NCBI GenBank assembly: GCA_036522155.1
Contig: DATDGI010000023.1
Location: forward strand, 1 to 22,968
Reading direction: 5' to 3'
DNA from: UBA9676 sp036522155
GTDB taxonomy: Bacteria; Actinomycetota; Actinomycetes; Streptosporangiales; Streptosporangiaceae
DNA length: 22,968 bases
The notes beneath the pieces are model-generated. The model did not search any database, was not told the origin of the DNA, and worked only from the letters and a program-made list of their open reading frames with translations. Both the position numbers and the translations under genes were made by a program. Shown piece after piece: positions 7,229 through 14,987 of this stretch (position 1 is its first letter; each line of letters begins with the position of its first letter).

Positions 7229-9925
7229 GTGGCCAACACGGCTGAGCTCCCCCCGGCCGCTTCCCCCGGGCAGGCCGACTGGGCGGGCGACCCGCTGCTG
7301 GTGTCGAAGATAACCGTGCCCGGCAGGCCCGGCTGGCTCGTCCCCCGGCCACGGCTCGACCGGCTCATCGCCAGCGGCACCCGGGTCCCGGTCACGACCG
7401 TCACCGGGCCGCCCGGGGCGGGCAAGACGATGGCACTCGCGCTCTGGGCGGCGGGCCGCCCGCCCGCCGCGCCCATCGCCTGGGTCACCATCGACGACTT
7501 CGACAACCGGCCCCGGGTGTTCTGGTCCTATGTCCTGGCCGCGCTCGGGCGGGCCGGGGTTCCGGTGCCCAGGACCTTGTCCGCGACGGCCCGGCGCTAC
7601 TCGGTCGACCATGAGTTCCTGCTCCGGCTGGCGGTGCTGCTGGCGGCGCAGGACCCCCCGGTGACCCTGGTCCTGGATGATCTCCATCTGCTGACCAGCG
7701 ACAAGGTGCTGAACGGGCTGGCCTACGTACTGCGCCACGCCGGGCCGGGCCTGCGGCTGGTGGTCTCGTCGCGGATGGACCCGCTGCTGCCCCTGCACCG
7801 TTACCGGCTCACCAGCGAGCTGGCCGAGATCCGGGCCGGTGACCTCGCCTTCACGGTGGCCGAGTCCCGGCTGCTCATGGCCCAGCACGGGATCATCTTG
7901 TCGGCCGAGTCGCTGGAACGGCTGACCCGGCGGGCGGAGGGCTGGGCGGCGGTCATGCGCCTGGCCGCGATCTCGATGGCCGGGCATGACGACCCGGACC
8001 AGTTCGTCAAGGAACTGGTGGCCGAGGACAGTGCGGTCACCGGGTATCTGGTGGACGAGGTGCTCAATGCCCAGCCTCCCCACGTCCAGGATTTCCTGCT
8101 GCGGACCAGCATCCTGGACCGGGTCAGCGAGGAGGTCGCCGACGAGCTCATGGGCGGCGGGCAGGCCGCCGCGGTCCTGCCCGAACTGCTCCGGACGAAC
8201 ACGCTGGTCCAGCGGGATGACAGCGGCTGGTACCGCTACCACTCCCTGTTCGCGGCGGTGCTGCGGCTGAAGCTGCGCCGGGAGGCCCCCGACCGGGTGC
8301 GGGACCTGCATCTGCGGGCCGCCGGCTGGTACCGCCGGAACGGTTCCGTCGCCGACGCGGTCCGGCACGCCGCCCGGGCGGGCGACTGGCTGGTCGCCGC
8401 CCGGGCGGTCATCGACGGGCTGGCGGTGGGGCAGCTGATCGAGGGCGGCGGGGACGGGCCGCTGGCCGACGGCTTCCGGCACCTGCCCCGGGATCTGCGG
8501 TGGACCGAACCGCAACCGCTGCTGGTCGCCGCGGCGCTGGATGTCGCCAGCGGCCCGGACGGCCGGGGCGAGCCGTTCCTGACCGCCGCGGACCAGATCC
8601 TGGCCCAGCGGCCGGCCGCGGATGAGATACCGTCCAGGCTGGCCGCCTCGCTGGTCCGGCTCACCGTCGCCAGCCGGACGGGCGACTCCGGCGCGGCCGC
8701 GGCCGCGGCCGACCAGGCAGGCAACCTGGTCAAGGCGCTGCCCAGCGGCCAGTCTGCCTGGCGCCAGGCCATCGAGGCCCAAGTGCTGGCCGGCCGCGGG
8801 GCCATGGCCTTGTGGGCGGGCCGGTTCGACGAGGCCGCGGCCATGCTGCGGGCGGGTGCGGCCACCGGGCGGGCGCCGGACGGTGACCGCGGCCGGGCCG
8901 CCTGTCTCGGGCTGCTCGCCCTGCTTGAGGCGATGCAGGGACGGCTCGGGCACGCCGCGGAACTGGCCGCCGAGGCGCTGGGCAGGCCGGATGGGGACGC
9001 CGCCCGGCCGGCCGGGCCCATACGCCCGGCGGCCGAGGTGGCGCTCGCCGCCGTGTACACCGAACGCAACGAGCTGGCGCGGGCCCGCCGCTGGGAGAAG
9101 CGCGCGCACGAAGCACTGCAGGGCCGGCCGGACAAGCTGATGGAGGCGGTTGCCTGCCTGGTGGCGGCCCGCCGGTGCCTGGCCGAGGGCCGGGCCCGGG
9201 CGGCGCGGGAATACGCCGACCGGGCCCGGCGGCAGTGGGCGCCGCCCGCCTGGCTGGCGCGTCAGCTGACCCTGCTTGACGCCTGGGCGGGTACCGCCGC
9301 CGGTGACTTCCCGGCGGCCATCGCCGCGGCCAGGCAGGCCGGCCCGGAGTCCTCGCTGGACGCGGCGGTCGCGCTGGCGCGTGCCCTGCTCGCGGCCGGG
9401 AACCGGCAGGCCGCGGCGCACACGCTGGCCGTGGCCCCAGGCGAGGAGGCGCCCGATGCCGCGCGGCTGGCGGCCTGGCTGGCCAACGCGCAATTGGGCT
9501 ATCTGACCGGGGACCGGGCCCGGGGCCGTCAGTCACTTGAGCGGGCCCTGCGGCTGGCGATGCCGGAGCAGGTCCGGCTGCCGTTCGCGATCGAGCGGAG
9601 CTGGCTGCGGCCGGTGCTGCGGCGCGACCCGGAACTGGCCTCCCCCTACCACCGTCTGCTCGAGCCCGATCTGGTGAGCACCGGCCTGCTCCGGATGCAG
9701 CCGCCGGCCGGGCAGGCGGCGCCCCTGATCGTCGAGCCGCTGAGCGAGCGCGAGCGGGAAGTGCTCGAGCACGTGTCAGCAATGGAGAGCACCGCGGAGA
9801 TCGCCACCGAGATGTACATCTCGGTCAACACCGTCAAGACCCACCTCAAGAGCATCTACCGGAAGCTGGCGGTGGGTCACCGGGGCGAGGCGGTCCGCCG
9901 GGCCAAGCAGGCCGGCTTGCTCTGA
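7229..9925 (+). CDS. LAL-type (MalT-like) LuxR-family transcriptional regulator 1
   Basis: About 898 aa. GTG codons at 7220 and 7229 are both possible; GGAAGGG at 7211-7217 is only 2-3 bases from the first and 11 from the second, so 7229 is taken. Numbering below is from 7220. An N-terminal STAND/NB-ARC-like ATPase has Walker A GPPGAGKT (63-70) and Walker B VLDDLHLL (151-158). A long helical region, alanine- and arginine-rich and of the TPR type, follows (about 350-830). The last 63 residues are a LuxR-type helix-turn-helix (LSEREREVLEHV ... TAEIATEMYISVNTVKTHLKSIYRKL). MalT-type proteins oligomerise with ATP plus an inducer and then bind promoters; the inducer here is unknown. It is divergent from one small partner gene and convergent with the other. 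Confidence 0.92.
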   Translation: MANTAELPPAASPGQADWAGDPLLVSKITVPGRPGWLVPRPRLDRLIASGTRVPVTTVTGPPGAGKTMALALWAAGRPPAAPIAWVTIDDFDNRPRVFWSYVLAALGRAGVPVPRTLSATARRYSVDHEFLLRLAVLLAAQDPPVTLVLDDLHLLTSDKVLNGLAYVLRHAGPGLRLVVSSRMDPLLPLHRYRLTSELAEIRAGDLAFTVAESRLLMAQHGIILSAESLERLTRRAEGWAAVMRLAAISMAGHDDPDQFVKELVAEDSAVTGYLVDEVLNAQPPHVQDFLLRTSILDRVSEEVADELMGGGQAAAVLPELLRTNTLVQRDDSGWYRYHSLFAAVLRLKLRREAPDRVRDLHLRAAGWYRRNGSVADAVRHAARAGDWLVAARAVIDGLAVGQLIEGGGDGPLADGFRHLPRDLRWTEPQPLLVAAALDVASGPDGRGEPFLTAADQILAQRPAADEIPSRLAASLVRLTVASRTGDSGAAAAAADQAGNLVKALPSGQSAWRQAIEAQVLAGRGAMALWAGRFDEAAAMLRAGAATGRAPDGDRGRAACLGLLALLEAMQGRLGHAAELAAEALGRPDGDAARPAGPIRPAAEVALAAVYTERNELARARRWEKRAHEALQGRPDKLMEAVACLVAARRCLAEGRARAAREYADRARRQWAPPAWLARQLTLLDAWAGTAAGDFPAAIAAARQAGPESSLDAAVALARALLAAGNRQAAAHTLAVAPGEEAPDAARLAAWLANAQLGYLTGDRARGRQSLERALRLAMPEQVRLPFAIERSWLRPVLRRDPELASPYHRLLEPDLVSTGLLRMQPPAGQAAPLIVEPLSEREREVLEHVSAMESTAEIATEMYISVNTVKTHLKSIYRKLAVGHRGEAVRRAKQAGLL

Positions 9926-9981
9926 AGCGGGCATGTCGCCCGGATGACGTGGGTGGCGGCCGGACGGTGTGGACCGCCGGG

Positions 9982-10251
9982 TCAGGCGGGCGGCGCCGGG
10001 ATATCCGCGCTGGCCCGCGGGGGGAGCACGTCGGCGCCGAGCTCATTGAGGCTGACGATGTGCAGGGCGAAGTCCTCGAACCGGTCAAGCAGCCCGTAGA
10101 GTTCTGAGTCGTCGCGTACCGATGCCACGATGCAGGTCCAGCCCCGGCCGGACTCGATGGTGGTTCCGTCCAGGATGCCGGTCAGCAGTTGCGCGCACTC
10201 ACCCCGGAGGATGATCCGGTACCGGCGAAGGGGGACCGTGGGGACGGTCAT
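9982..10251 (-). CDS. Small protein partnered with LAL regulator 2 (paralogue of 6724-6978)
   Basis: 89 aa from ATG 10251, with a good ribosome binding site (GGAGGAA about 7 bases upstream). No membrane helix or signal. The order of elements matches the 84-aa protein: strand (RRYRIILRG), variable middle, strand (GWTCIVASV), helix (DDSELYGLLDRFEDFA), strand (LHIVSLNEL). Aligning the last ~32 residues of the two cores gives about nine identities, including D, L, GLL, R, E and F in fixed register. It lies downstream of LAL 2 on the same strand but is separated by 150 bases holding strong GGGTGA palindromes, so it probably has its own promoter. It may be an ACT-like or ferredoxin-like effector, inferred only from pattern. 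Confidence 0.78.
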   Translation of the reverse strand: MTVPTVPLRRYRIILRGECAQLLTGILDGTTIESGRGWTCIVASVRDDSELYGLLDRFEDFALHIVSLNELGADVLPPRASADIPAPPA

Positions 10252-10334
10252 GATCAGGCTTCCTCCCGAACTGCCTCCGGCGCCCTGCCTGCCTTCCCCA
10301 GACGGCCGACGTTACTCCTTTGTACACAATCTGG

Positions 10335-10353
10335 GGGTGAGATGTTCTCACCC
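10335..10353. promoter_or_regulatory. Perfect 19-bp palindrome GGGTGAGA-TGT-TCTCACCC
   Basis: The arms GGGTGAGA and TCTCACCC are exactly complementary around TGT. It lies about 85 bases before the start of the 89-aa gene (minus strand). The GGGTGA half-site is the one found throughout the window, here in the outward order. A transcription terminator for LAL 2 is an alternative, but no T-tract follows on the minus strand. Confidence 0.55.
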
Positions 10354-10364
10354 ATCCGTCCGGT

Positions 10365-10376
10365 TCACCCGGGTGA
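10365..10376. promoter_or_regulatory. Perfect 12-bp palindrome TCACCCGGGTGA
   Basis: TCACCC and GGGTGA abut with no spacer. A further single GGGTGA half-site follows at 10394-10399. Together with the palindrome at 10335 this gives five half-sites in 65 bases between the end of LAL 2 and the start of the 89-aa gene. Confidence 0.5.
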
Positions 10377-10401
10377 GCGTCGTGGGCGTGCGCGGGTGAC
10401 C

Positions 10402-12726
10402 TCAGATCCCCAGCTGCCTGCCCTGCTCGACCGCCTCGTGCCGGGTCGAGACGCCCAGCTTCCGGTAGATCGCCTGGGTATGGGTCTTCACCGTGTTCGC
10501 CGACACGTAAAGCTCCTGCCCGATCTCGCGCAGCGACAGCGAGCCACCGAGCAGGTGCAGCACCGAAACCTCCCGCTCGGTGAGCGGATCGGCCGGGGTC
10601 ACCGCCCGTCGCGGGCCGGCCAGCCGGTGCTCGAGCTCCGCCAGCCGGGCCTGCTGCGCTTCGGCACCCTCCGGCAGCGCGGTCAGCACCCGGCGGGCCT
10701 CGCCGGCCAGGTCGCTGGCCCCGTCCCGGTCCCCGGCATCGAGCAGCACCTGGGCCAGCCGGATGGTTGCCTCCAGGGTGGGCCATGGGCTGGTCCCCGG
10801 GATCCGCTCACGGAAGCCGAGGGCCTGCGTCAGCTCACCGCGGGCCTGGTCGAGCCGTCCCTCCGCGGCCAGGACCGCGCCGGCGGCCACATGGGCCATG
10901 GAGGCCGAGGGGGTCAGCCGGAATTCGTCGGCCTGGGCGATGCGGTACGCCGCCTCCATCAGCCGGCGGGCCGTGGGCAGGCGGCCCTGCCCGACCGCGA
11001 TCAGGGACAGCGTGGCCAGGGCCACGATCTGGGTCAGTGAGTACGCCGCTTCGGTGTGCACCGCTGCTTCCAGTGCTGGTTGCGCCGCCTCCGGCTCACC
11101 GGACAGATAGAGGCTGAATCCGGACGCGGCCTGGGCCAGGGCGTACCACGGCGAAGCCGGGTCTTTCTCCAGCCCGGTCGCGGTGGCCGCCGATTCGCGC
11201 ATCGCCCGCAGCCCGTCGAACCCGTACACGCCCTGGAGCAGGGCGGCGGAGAATCTCAGTGACCGCATCCCATCCGGCAGCGGCCCGTTGTCCTGCCCGG
11301 CCTCGATGACCGGCAGCCAGCGCCGGGCGGTCTGGCGCTCGCTGGACAGCGCGGCCGCCCACGCCGCGCAGTGGGCCGCCACCGGGCGGGCGGCGATCTG
11401 CTCGTCGCCGAGCTGGCGCAGCCACCGGTGCACCGTCGCAACCCGGCCGGAGCCGACGTAGTCGAACCAGTGGCTGGCGATGAGGTCCGTGGCCAGGGCC
11501 GGGTCGCCGGCGTCGATCGCGTGCCTGATCGCCTCGTCGGCCGACCCATGCTCGGAGTACCAGGCGCTGGCCCGGCGGTGCAGCGTGGGCGCGGTGCCAG
11601 GCTCGGTCCGGGCCAGGTAGCCGCGCAGCACCTGGGCCAGGAGATGGTGATAGCGGAACCACTGCCGGATCTCATCCAGCGGGACGATGAAGAGGTTCTC
11701 CCGCTCGAGCGTCCCGATGATGTCCGCGGCGTTGCCCGAGCCGGTCACCGCATCGCACAACGGCGCACAGAACCGGCCGAGGATGGAGGTCCGGATCAGG
11801 AACTGCTGGACCTCGGCCGGCTGGCGGCTGATCACCTCCTCGGCCATGAAATCGACGATGAACCGGTTGCCGCCGGTGAACTGGCGGACGAAGGCGTGTG
11901 GTGACGGATGGCCACGCAGCGAGAGGGCGGCCAGGTAGACCCCGGCCGGCCAGCCCTCGGTCCGGTCCATCAGGTCGGCCAGGTCGGGCTCGCTGAGCTG
12001 GATGCCGGAGACGGCGCGCAGCAGCGTGGCCGCCTCGCCCGCGGTGAAGCGCAGCTCGCGGGCGCGGAGTTCGGCCAGCCGGCCGGCCGCCCGCAGGCGC
12101 GCCAGCGGCAGGGCCGGATCGGCCCGGGTGATCAGCACGATCTGCGCCGGCGGCGGCAGGTTGGCCAGCAGGAACGCGATCTGGTCGTGGCAGCTGCGGT
12201 CCTTGATCACGTGGTAGTCGTCAAGCACCAGAACTACCGGCTCCGGCAGCGCGGCCAGCTCGTTGGCCAGCATGGGCAGCACCAGGCCGGTGAAGTCCGG
12301 GGTCGGCACCCGCAGTTCCTTCAGGATGGCCTGGGCGCCGAGCTGCGGGCGGGCCCGCTGCAGGGCGGTCACCACGTACCACCACAGCCGGCCGGGGTCG
12401 TTGTCGCCGCGGCTGAGTGAGACCCAGGCGAACGGCCGGGTCTCGGCGGTGCTGGCCCGCCACTGTGCCACCAGGGTGGTCTTGCCGAATCCGGCCGGGG
12501 CGTCGACCAGGATCAGCCCGGCGGTAGCCCCGGCCAGCTGGGCGACCAGCCCGGGCCGCTCCATCCACTCCGGGTGCACGTTGGGGGCATGCAGCTTCGC
12601 CTCGATCGGCACATCGAGGCCGCTCCGGGAACGCGGCGCCCCGGGATCGTCACCCAGGCCGCGCCTGGGCGACTCTCCTGCGGCGGGGCGTGTGCCATCG
12701 GGCACTCTGCCGAGCCTAATAAACAC
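10402..12726 (-). CDS. LAL-type (MalT-like) LuxR-family transcriptional regulator 2
   Basis: 774 aa from a GTG at 12726; an in-frame GTG at 12705 is an alternative, and no strong ribosome binding site decides between them. After a polar N-terminus, the STAND ATPase begins near residue 38 (LDVPIEAKLHAP). Walker A is APAGFGKT (76-83) and Walker B VLVLDDYHVI with Asp169/Asp170. The middle (about 330-700) is alpha-helical repeat sequence with many alanines and tryptophans. The last ~62 residues are the LuxR helix-turn-helix (LTEREVSVLHLL ... SLREIGQELYVSANTVKTHTQAIYRKL). It has the same architecture as LAL 1 but is shorter and clearly diverged, so this is not a recent duplication. The upstream gap carries a perfect 35-bp palindrome. 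Confidence 0.92.
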   Translation of the reverse strand: MFIRLGRVPDGTRPAAGESPRRGLGDDPGAPRSRSGLDVPIEAKLHAPNVHPEWMERPGLVAQLAGATAGLILVDAPAGFGKTTLVAQWRASTAETRPFAWVSLSRGDNDPGRLWWYVVTALQRARPQLGAQAILKELRVPTPDFTGLVLPMLANELAALPEPVVLVLDDYHVIKDRSCHDQIAFLLANLPPPAQIVLITRADPALPLARLRAAGRLAELRARELRFTAGEAATLLRAVSGIQLSEPDLADLMDRTEGWPAGVYLAALSLRGHPSPHAFVRQFTGGNRFIVDFMAEEVISRQPAEVQQFLIRTSILGRFCAPLCDAVTGSGNAADIIGTLERENLFIVPLDEIRQWFRYHHLLAQVLRGYLARTEPGTAPTLHRRASAWYSEHGSADEAIRHAIDAGDPALATDLIASHWFDYVGSGRVATVHRWLRQLGDEQIAARPVAAHCAAWAAALSSERQTARRWLPVIEAGQDNGPLPDGMRSLRFSAALLQGVYGFDGLRAMRESAATATGLEKDPASPWYALAQAASGFSLYLSGEPEAAQPALEAAVHTEAAYSLTQIVALATLSLIAVGQGRLPTARRLMEAAYRIAQADEFRLTPSASMAHVAAGAVLAAEGRLDQARGELTQALGFRERIPGTSPWPTLEATIRLAQVLLDAGDRDGASDLAGEARRVLTALPEGAEAQQARLAELEHRLAGPRRAVTPADPLTEREVSVLHLLGGSLSLREIGQELYVSANTVKTHTQAIYRKLGVSTRHEAVEQGRQLGI

Positions 12727-12793
12727 TCGCGATCTTGGCTAGGAATGGGCCAGCCATTCTCGGCCGTCTTTCTGCTTGGCCGGGTAACAGCGC

Positions 12794-12828
12794 ACCTAGA
12801 CAGTTCTGCAGTGCAGAACTGTCTAGGT
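12794..12828. promoter_or_regulatory. Perfect 35-bp palindrome (17-bp arms, 1-base centre)
   Basis: The left arm ACCTAGACAGTTCTGCA (12794-12810) is exactly the reverse complement of 12812-12828 around G12811. It lies 68 bases before the LAL 2 start codon (minus) and about 100 before the DUF6458 start (plus). It is visibly less GC-rich than its surroundings and unrelated to the GGGTGA motif. Length and perfection suit a TetR-like operator or two overlapping operators. There is no T-tract, so an intrinsic terminator is unlikely. No TetR-type gene is in the window. Confidence 0.7.
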
Positions 12829-12858
12829 CAGCGCTGGTCAAGCGGGCACGTGAGCGGG

Positions 12859-12875
12859 TCACCCGTGCCGGGCGA
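12859..12875. promoter_or_regulatory. Palindromic operator-like site TCACCC-N5-GGGCGA
   Basis: TCACCC, spacer GTGCC, GGGCGA: 11 of 12 fixed bases match the consensus. It lies 55 bases before the DUF6458 start. Confidence 0.55.
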
Positions 12876-12930
12876 GGTATTCCCGGGGGCAGCGAGCGAG
12901 CATGAAGGACACGAGGAGGTGGCAGTCACT

Positions 12931-13155
12931 GTGACTATCGGCGGCAGCATGGCGCTCATCGTCATCGGCGCAATTCTCAAGTTCGGCATCACCTGGCATC
13001 CGGCGCATGTTGACCTGCAGGCCATCGGCCTGATCCTGATGATCGCCGGCGCGGTCGCGCTGGCAATCTCAATCGCGTTCACCGTCGCGAAGCGGCGCCA
13101 GCGGGCCGGGGCGCAGGTCTACGAGGAGCGCCGGTACACCGAACCGCCGGCCTGA
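12931..13155 (+). CDS. DUF6458-like small membrane protein
   Basis: 74 aa from GTG 12931, with AGGAGG ending 11 bases upstream; GTG 12919 overlaps that ribosome binding site and is unlikely. It begins TIGGSMALIVIGAILKFGI, the conserved opening of the actinobacterial DUF6458 family, and has two membrane helices (about 5-20 and 30-52) joined by a short loop (TWHPAHVDLQ). A basic stretch AKRRQR and a charged tail follow. Function is unknown; members are commonly found among stress-related genes. It is preceded by the 17-bp palindrome (12859) and the 35-bp palindrome (12794). It could be transcribed with the DUF1269 gene, but that gene has its own palindrome, so separate promoters are likely. Confidence 0.82.
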   Translation: MTIGGSMALIVIGAILKFGITWHPAHVDLQAIGLILMIAGAVALAISIAFTVAKRRQRAGAQVYEERRYTEPPA

Positions 13156-13188
13156 CCCGGGCTTCCGCCGGGGCCAGCTACTGACGGA

Positions 13189-13205
13189 TCACCCGTGGTG
13201 GGTGG
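13189..13205. promoter_or_regulatory. Palindromic operator-like site TCACCC-N5-GGGTGG
   Basis: TCACCC, spacer GTGGT, GGGTGG: 11 of 12 fixed bases match. It lies 70 bases before the DUF1269 start. A further single ATCACC half-site occurs at 13245-13250. Confidence 0.6.
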
Positions 13206-13275
13206 GGCCGAGCCTGGCTCCGGCTTGGTGGACTGGGCGGACCGATCACCTGCCTAAAAGGAGAAGAGGACACAC

Positions 13276-13770
13276 ATGGCTGATCTGATCGCTATCGGGT
13301 ATCCCGACGAGGCCACCGCCGAGGCAGCGGCTGACGAGGCACGGAGGCTGGCGCGCGACCTCATCATCGAGCCAGACGCCATCGCGGTGATCGTGCGGGA
13401 CGCCGAAGGCAAGTACCACGTGCACACCAGCCACCACCCGGTGGGGGCCGGTGCCACCTGGGGAATGTTCTGGGGGCTGCTGTTCGGCATGCTGTTCTTC
13501 ATCCCGGTGTTCGGCATGGCCGTGGGCGTCGGGATGGGTGCGCTCATGGGCAAGGTCACCAAGACCGGTATCGACCGTGCCTTCCAGGAGCAGGTGCGCG
13601 GGATGCTCCAGCCGGGCACCTCGGCGCTGTTCCTGATGGTGGAGAAGGTGACACCGGACAAGGCCGTCGAGGCTATGAGCAAGTACGGCGGCACGGTGCT
13701 GAAGACCTCGCTGTCCAAGCAAGGCGAGGCCGAGCTCCAGGAGGCGCTGCACGGCGGGAGCGCGTCGTAA
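13276..13770 (+). CDS. DUF1269 family membrane-associated protein
   Basis: 164 aa from ATG 13276 with a strong ribosome binding site (AAAGGAGA, 13257-13264). The N-terminal ~55 residues form a soluble alpha/beta domain (ADLIAIGYPDEATAEAAADE, then AIAVIVRDAEGKYHV). A glycine- and phenylalanine-rich hydrophobic hairpin follows (ATWGMFWGLLFGMLFFIPVF, about 62-92). A second alpha/beta part (GTSALFLMVEKVTPDKAVEAM) and a charged helix ending in AELQEAL complete it. This layout is characteristic of DUF1269, whose glycine-rich hairpin resembles glycine-zipper membrane proteins. The molecular role is unknown. The potassium channel gene begins 29 bases downstream, so the two are likely cotranscribed. 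Confidence 0.88.
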   Translation: MADLIAIGYPDEATAEAAADEARRLARDLIIEPDAIAVIVRDAEGKYHVHTSHHPVGAGATWGMFWGLLFGMLFFIPVFGMAVGVGMGALMGKVTKTGIDRAFQEQVRGMLQPGTSALFLMVEKVTPDKAVEAMSKYGGTVLKTSLSKQGEAELQEALHGGSAS

Positions 13771-13799
13771 CGCGCGCAGCGGGTTACCGGCCGCCGGTC

Positions 13800-14651
13800 A
13801 TGACGGCGGCGTCCCTGGCCCGGCGGGCCGCCAGCGGTGGCGCGGGCAGCCCGCCGGGATCAGGCCGGTTCGGCCTGATGCTGCTCGTGCTGATCTCGAC
13901 CTATCTGCTGTCCGCGTTCAGCCTTAGCAAGGTGGCCGAAACCGCCCAGGTCGTCCTCTTTGTCGTAGTGCTGCTGCTCGCGCTGCGCACGTCGCGGCTC
14001 AGCCGGCGGCGGACCATGGTGCTGGCCGCGGTCGCGGTGATCGGAACGGCGGCGGCGGGTGCGGCGGCGGCGGTCGGCACCGATACCGGGACCGGCCTGG
14101 CTCAGCTCTGGCAGGCGCTGGTTCTGCTTGTGGCCGCGGTCTTCATCGTCCGGCGGGTGCTGGCCCGGCCCACGGTCACGATCCAGAGCATTTATGGCGC
14201 GCTGAGCGCTTACCTGATCATCGGGCTGATGTTCGCCGCCGTCTACGCGGCGATGTCGCACCTGTCCACGGCGCCGTTCTTCGTCGACGGCGAACAGGCC
14301 AACACGCAGACGTTCCAGTACTTCAGCTTCACGACCCTGACCACCCTGGGCTATGGGGATTTCACCGCGGCGGGCAGCGGCGGGCGGGCCATCGCGGTCA
14401 TGGAGGCGGTGGCGGGCCAGGTGTTCCTGGCCACCCTGGTCGCCCGGCTGGTGGCGGCGTTCCGGGCGCCCGCCGAGGCGCAGCGCCGGGATGGGGCCGA
14501 GGCGCAGCGCCGGGATGGCAAGGTGCCGTCCGGGGGGACGGCCCGCCGGCGTCTGGCCAAGAGGCGGGCCGCCGTCCTTACGCCCGGGGCACCGGGGCGG
14601 AGCGGCCGCCGCCCGGGGGCGGACGGCCGGTCGCTGCCGCGGTACCGGTAA
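13800..14651 (+). CDS. Potassium channel family protein (ion channel pore domain)
   Basis: 283 aa from ATG 13800; no clear ribosome binding site, possibly coupled to the gene 29 bases upstream. Six hydrophobic segments are visible (about 24-41, 47-62, 72-92, 102-118, 131-151 and 195-216). The pore loop FSFTTLTTLGYGDFT carries the K+ selectivity filter TTLGYGD at 181-187. No S4-like array of regularly spaced arginines is seen, so voltage gating is not indicated. The cytoplasmic tail (about 220-283) is basic and low-complexity and shows no RCK/TrkA-N domain. It includes an exact 8-residue tandem duplication (AEAQRRDG) encoded by a 24-base repeat at 14472-14519. It probably sets membrane potential or K+ efflux under stress. 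Confidence 0.88.
   Translation: MTAASLARRAASGGAGSPPGSGRFGLMLLVLISTYLLSAFSLSKVAETAQVVLFVVVLLLALRTSRLSRRRTMVLAAVAVIGTAAAGAAAAVGTDTGTGLAQLWQALVLLVAAVFIVRRVLARPTVTIQSIYGALSAYLIIGLMFAAVYAAMSHLSTAPFFVDGEQANTQTFQYFSFTTLTTLGYGDFTAAGSGGRAIAVMEAVAGQVFLATLVARLVAAFRAPAEAQRRDGAEAQRRDGKVPSGGTARRRLAKRRAAVLTPGAPGRSGRRPGADGRSLPRYR
14472..14519 (+). repeat. 24-bp tandem duplication inside the K+ channel gene
   Basis: Two copies of a 24-base unit (14472-14495 and 14496-14519) differ only in the last base (G or C) and encode AEAQRRDG twice in frame in the cytoplasmic tail. This looks like a recent slippage duplication in a region free to vary in length. Confidence 0.85.
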
Positions 14652-14668
14652 CCATCCATGGCGGGTGA
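14652..14668. promoter_or_regulatory. Weak copy of the 17-bp palindrome, CCATCC-N5-GGGTGA
   Basis: CCATCC, spacer ATGGC, GGGTGA matches 10 of 12 fixed bases. It directly follows the K+ channel stop codon and lies about 118 bases before the 57-aa peptide gene, farther than the other sites. Confidence 0.35.
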
Positions 14669-14786
14669 TGCCTGCTCCGCGGCCTGGCCAGCAGACTTGC
14701 AAACCGGGCGGCAGCTGCCGCACCGACATCAGCTGCCGGCCGTGCCCGGACCCGGGCGGCCACGACCTCGAATGGATTGAGTGCCA

Positions 14787-14960
14787 ATGACCGGATGGTT
14801 CTGGGGTATCGGGCTGGGGATCTTGTATCTGGTGCTGCTGCTGACGGTCGCCATCATGTCGTTCCGCAAGGGCCATTGGGTGCTCGGCCTGATCGGGTTC
14901 ATCTTCCCGATCTTGTGGTTCGTCGGGGCGATCCTGCCCAACCGCTACCACCGGGCCTGA
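14787..14960 (+). CDS. 57-aa double-helix membrane peptide, unknown function
   Basis: An ATG at 14787 opens a 57-codon frame ending in TGA at 14960. Two hydrophobic helices (about residues 4-24 and 31-50) flank a conserved-looking basic turn FRKGHW; the C-terminus is PNRYHRA. It is rich in tryptophan, glycine and leucine, and codon third positions are mostly G/C, as expected for a real gene here. A ribosome binding site is only weakly visible (GGATTGAG). Similar short proteins with an RKGHWVLG turn occur in actinomycetes, but I know no function. It stops 27 bases before the end of the convergent DUF2252 gene. Confidence 0.7.
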   Translation: MTGWFWGIGLGILYLVLLLTVAIMSFRKGHWVLGLIGFIFPILWFVGAILPNRYHRA

Positions 14961-14987
14961 GCTCGACGGCCTGGCTGGGTGGGGAGT

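Noticed and set aside
7169..9493. 774-codon open frame on the minus strand opposite LAL 1
   Set aside because: It is antisense to a clear LAL gene; its glycine-, arginine-, proline- and glutamine-rich translation shows no domain. GC-rich third positions keep antisense frames open.
9926..9981. Hairpin CGGGC-ATGTC-GCCCG after LAL 1 as a terminator
   Set aside because: The 5-bp stem is expected often at this GC content and no T-tract follows.
12743..12759. Inverted repeat GAATGG-N5-CCATTC just upstream of the LAL 2 start
   Set aside because: Arms of only six bases occurring once; not distinguishable from chance beside the 35-bp palindrome.
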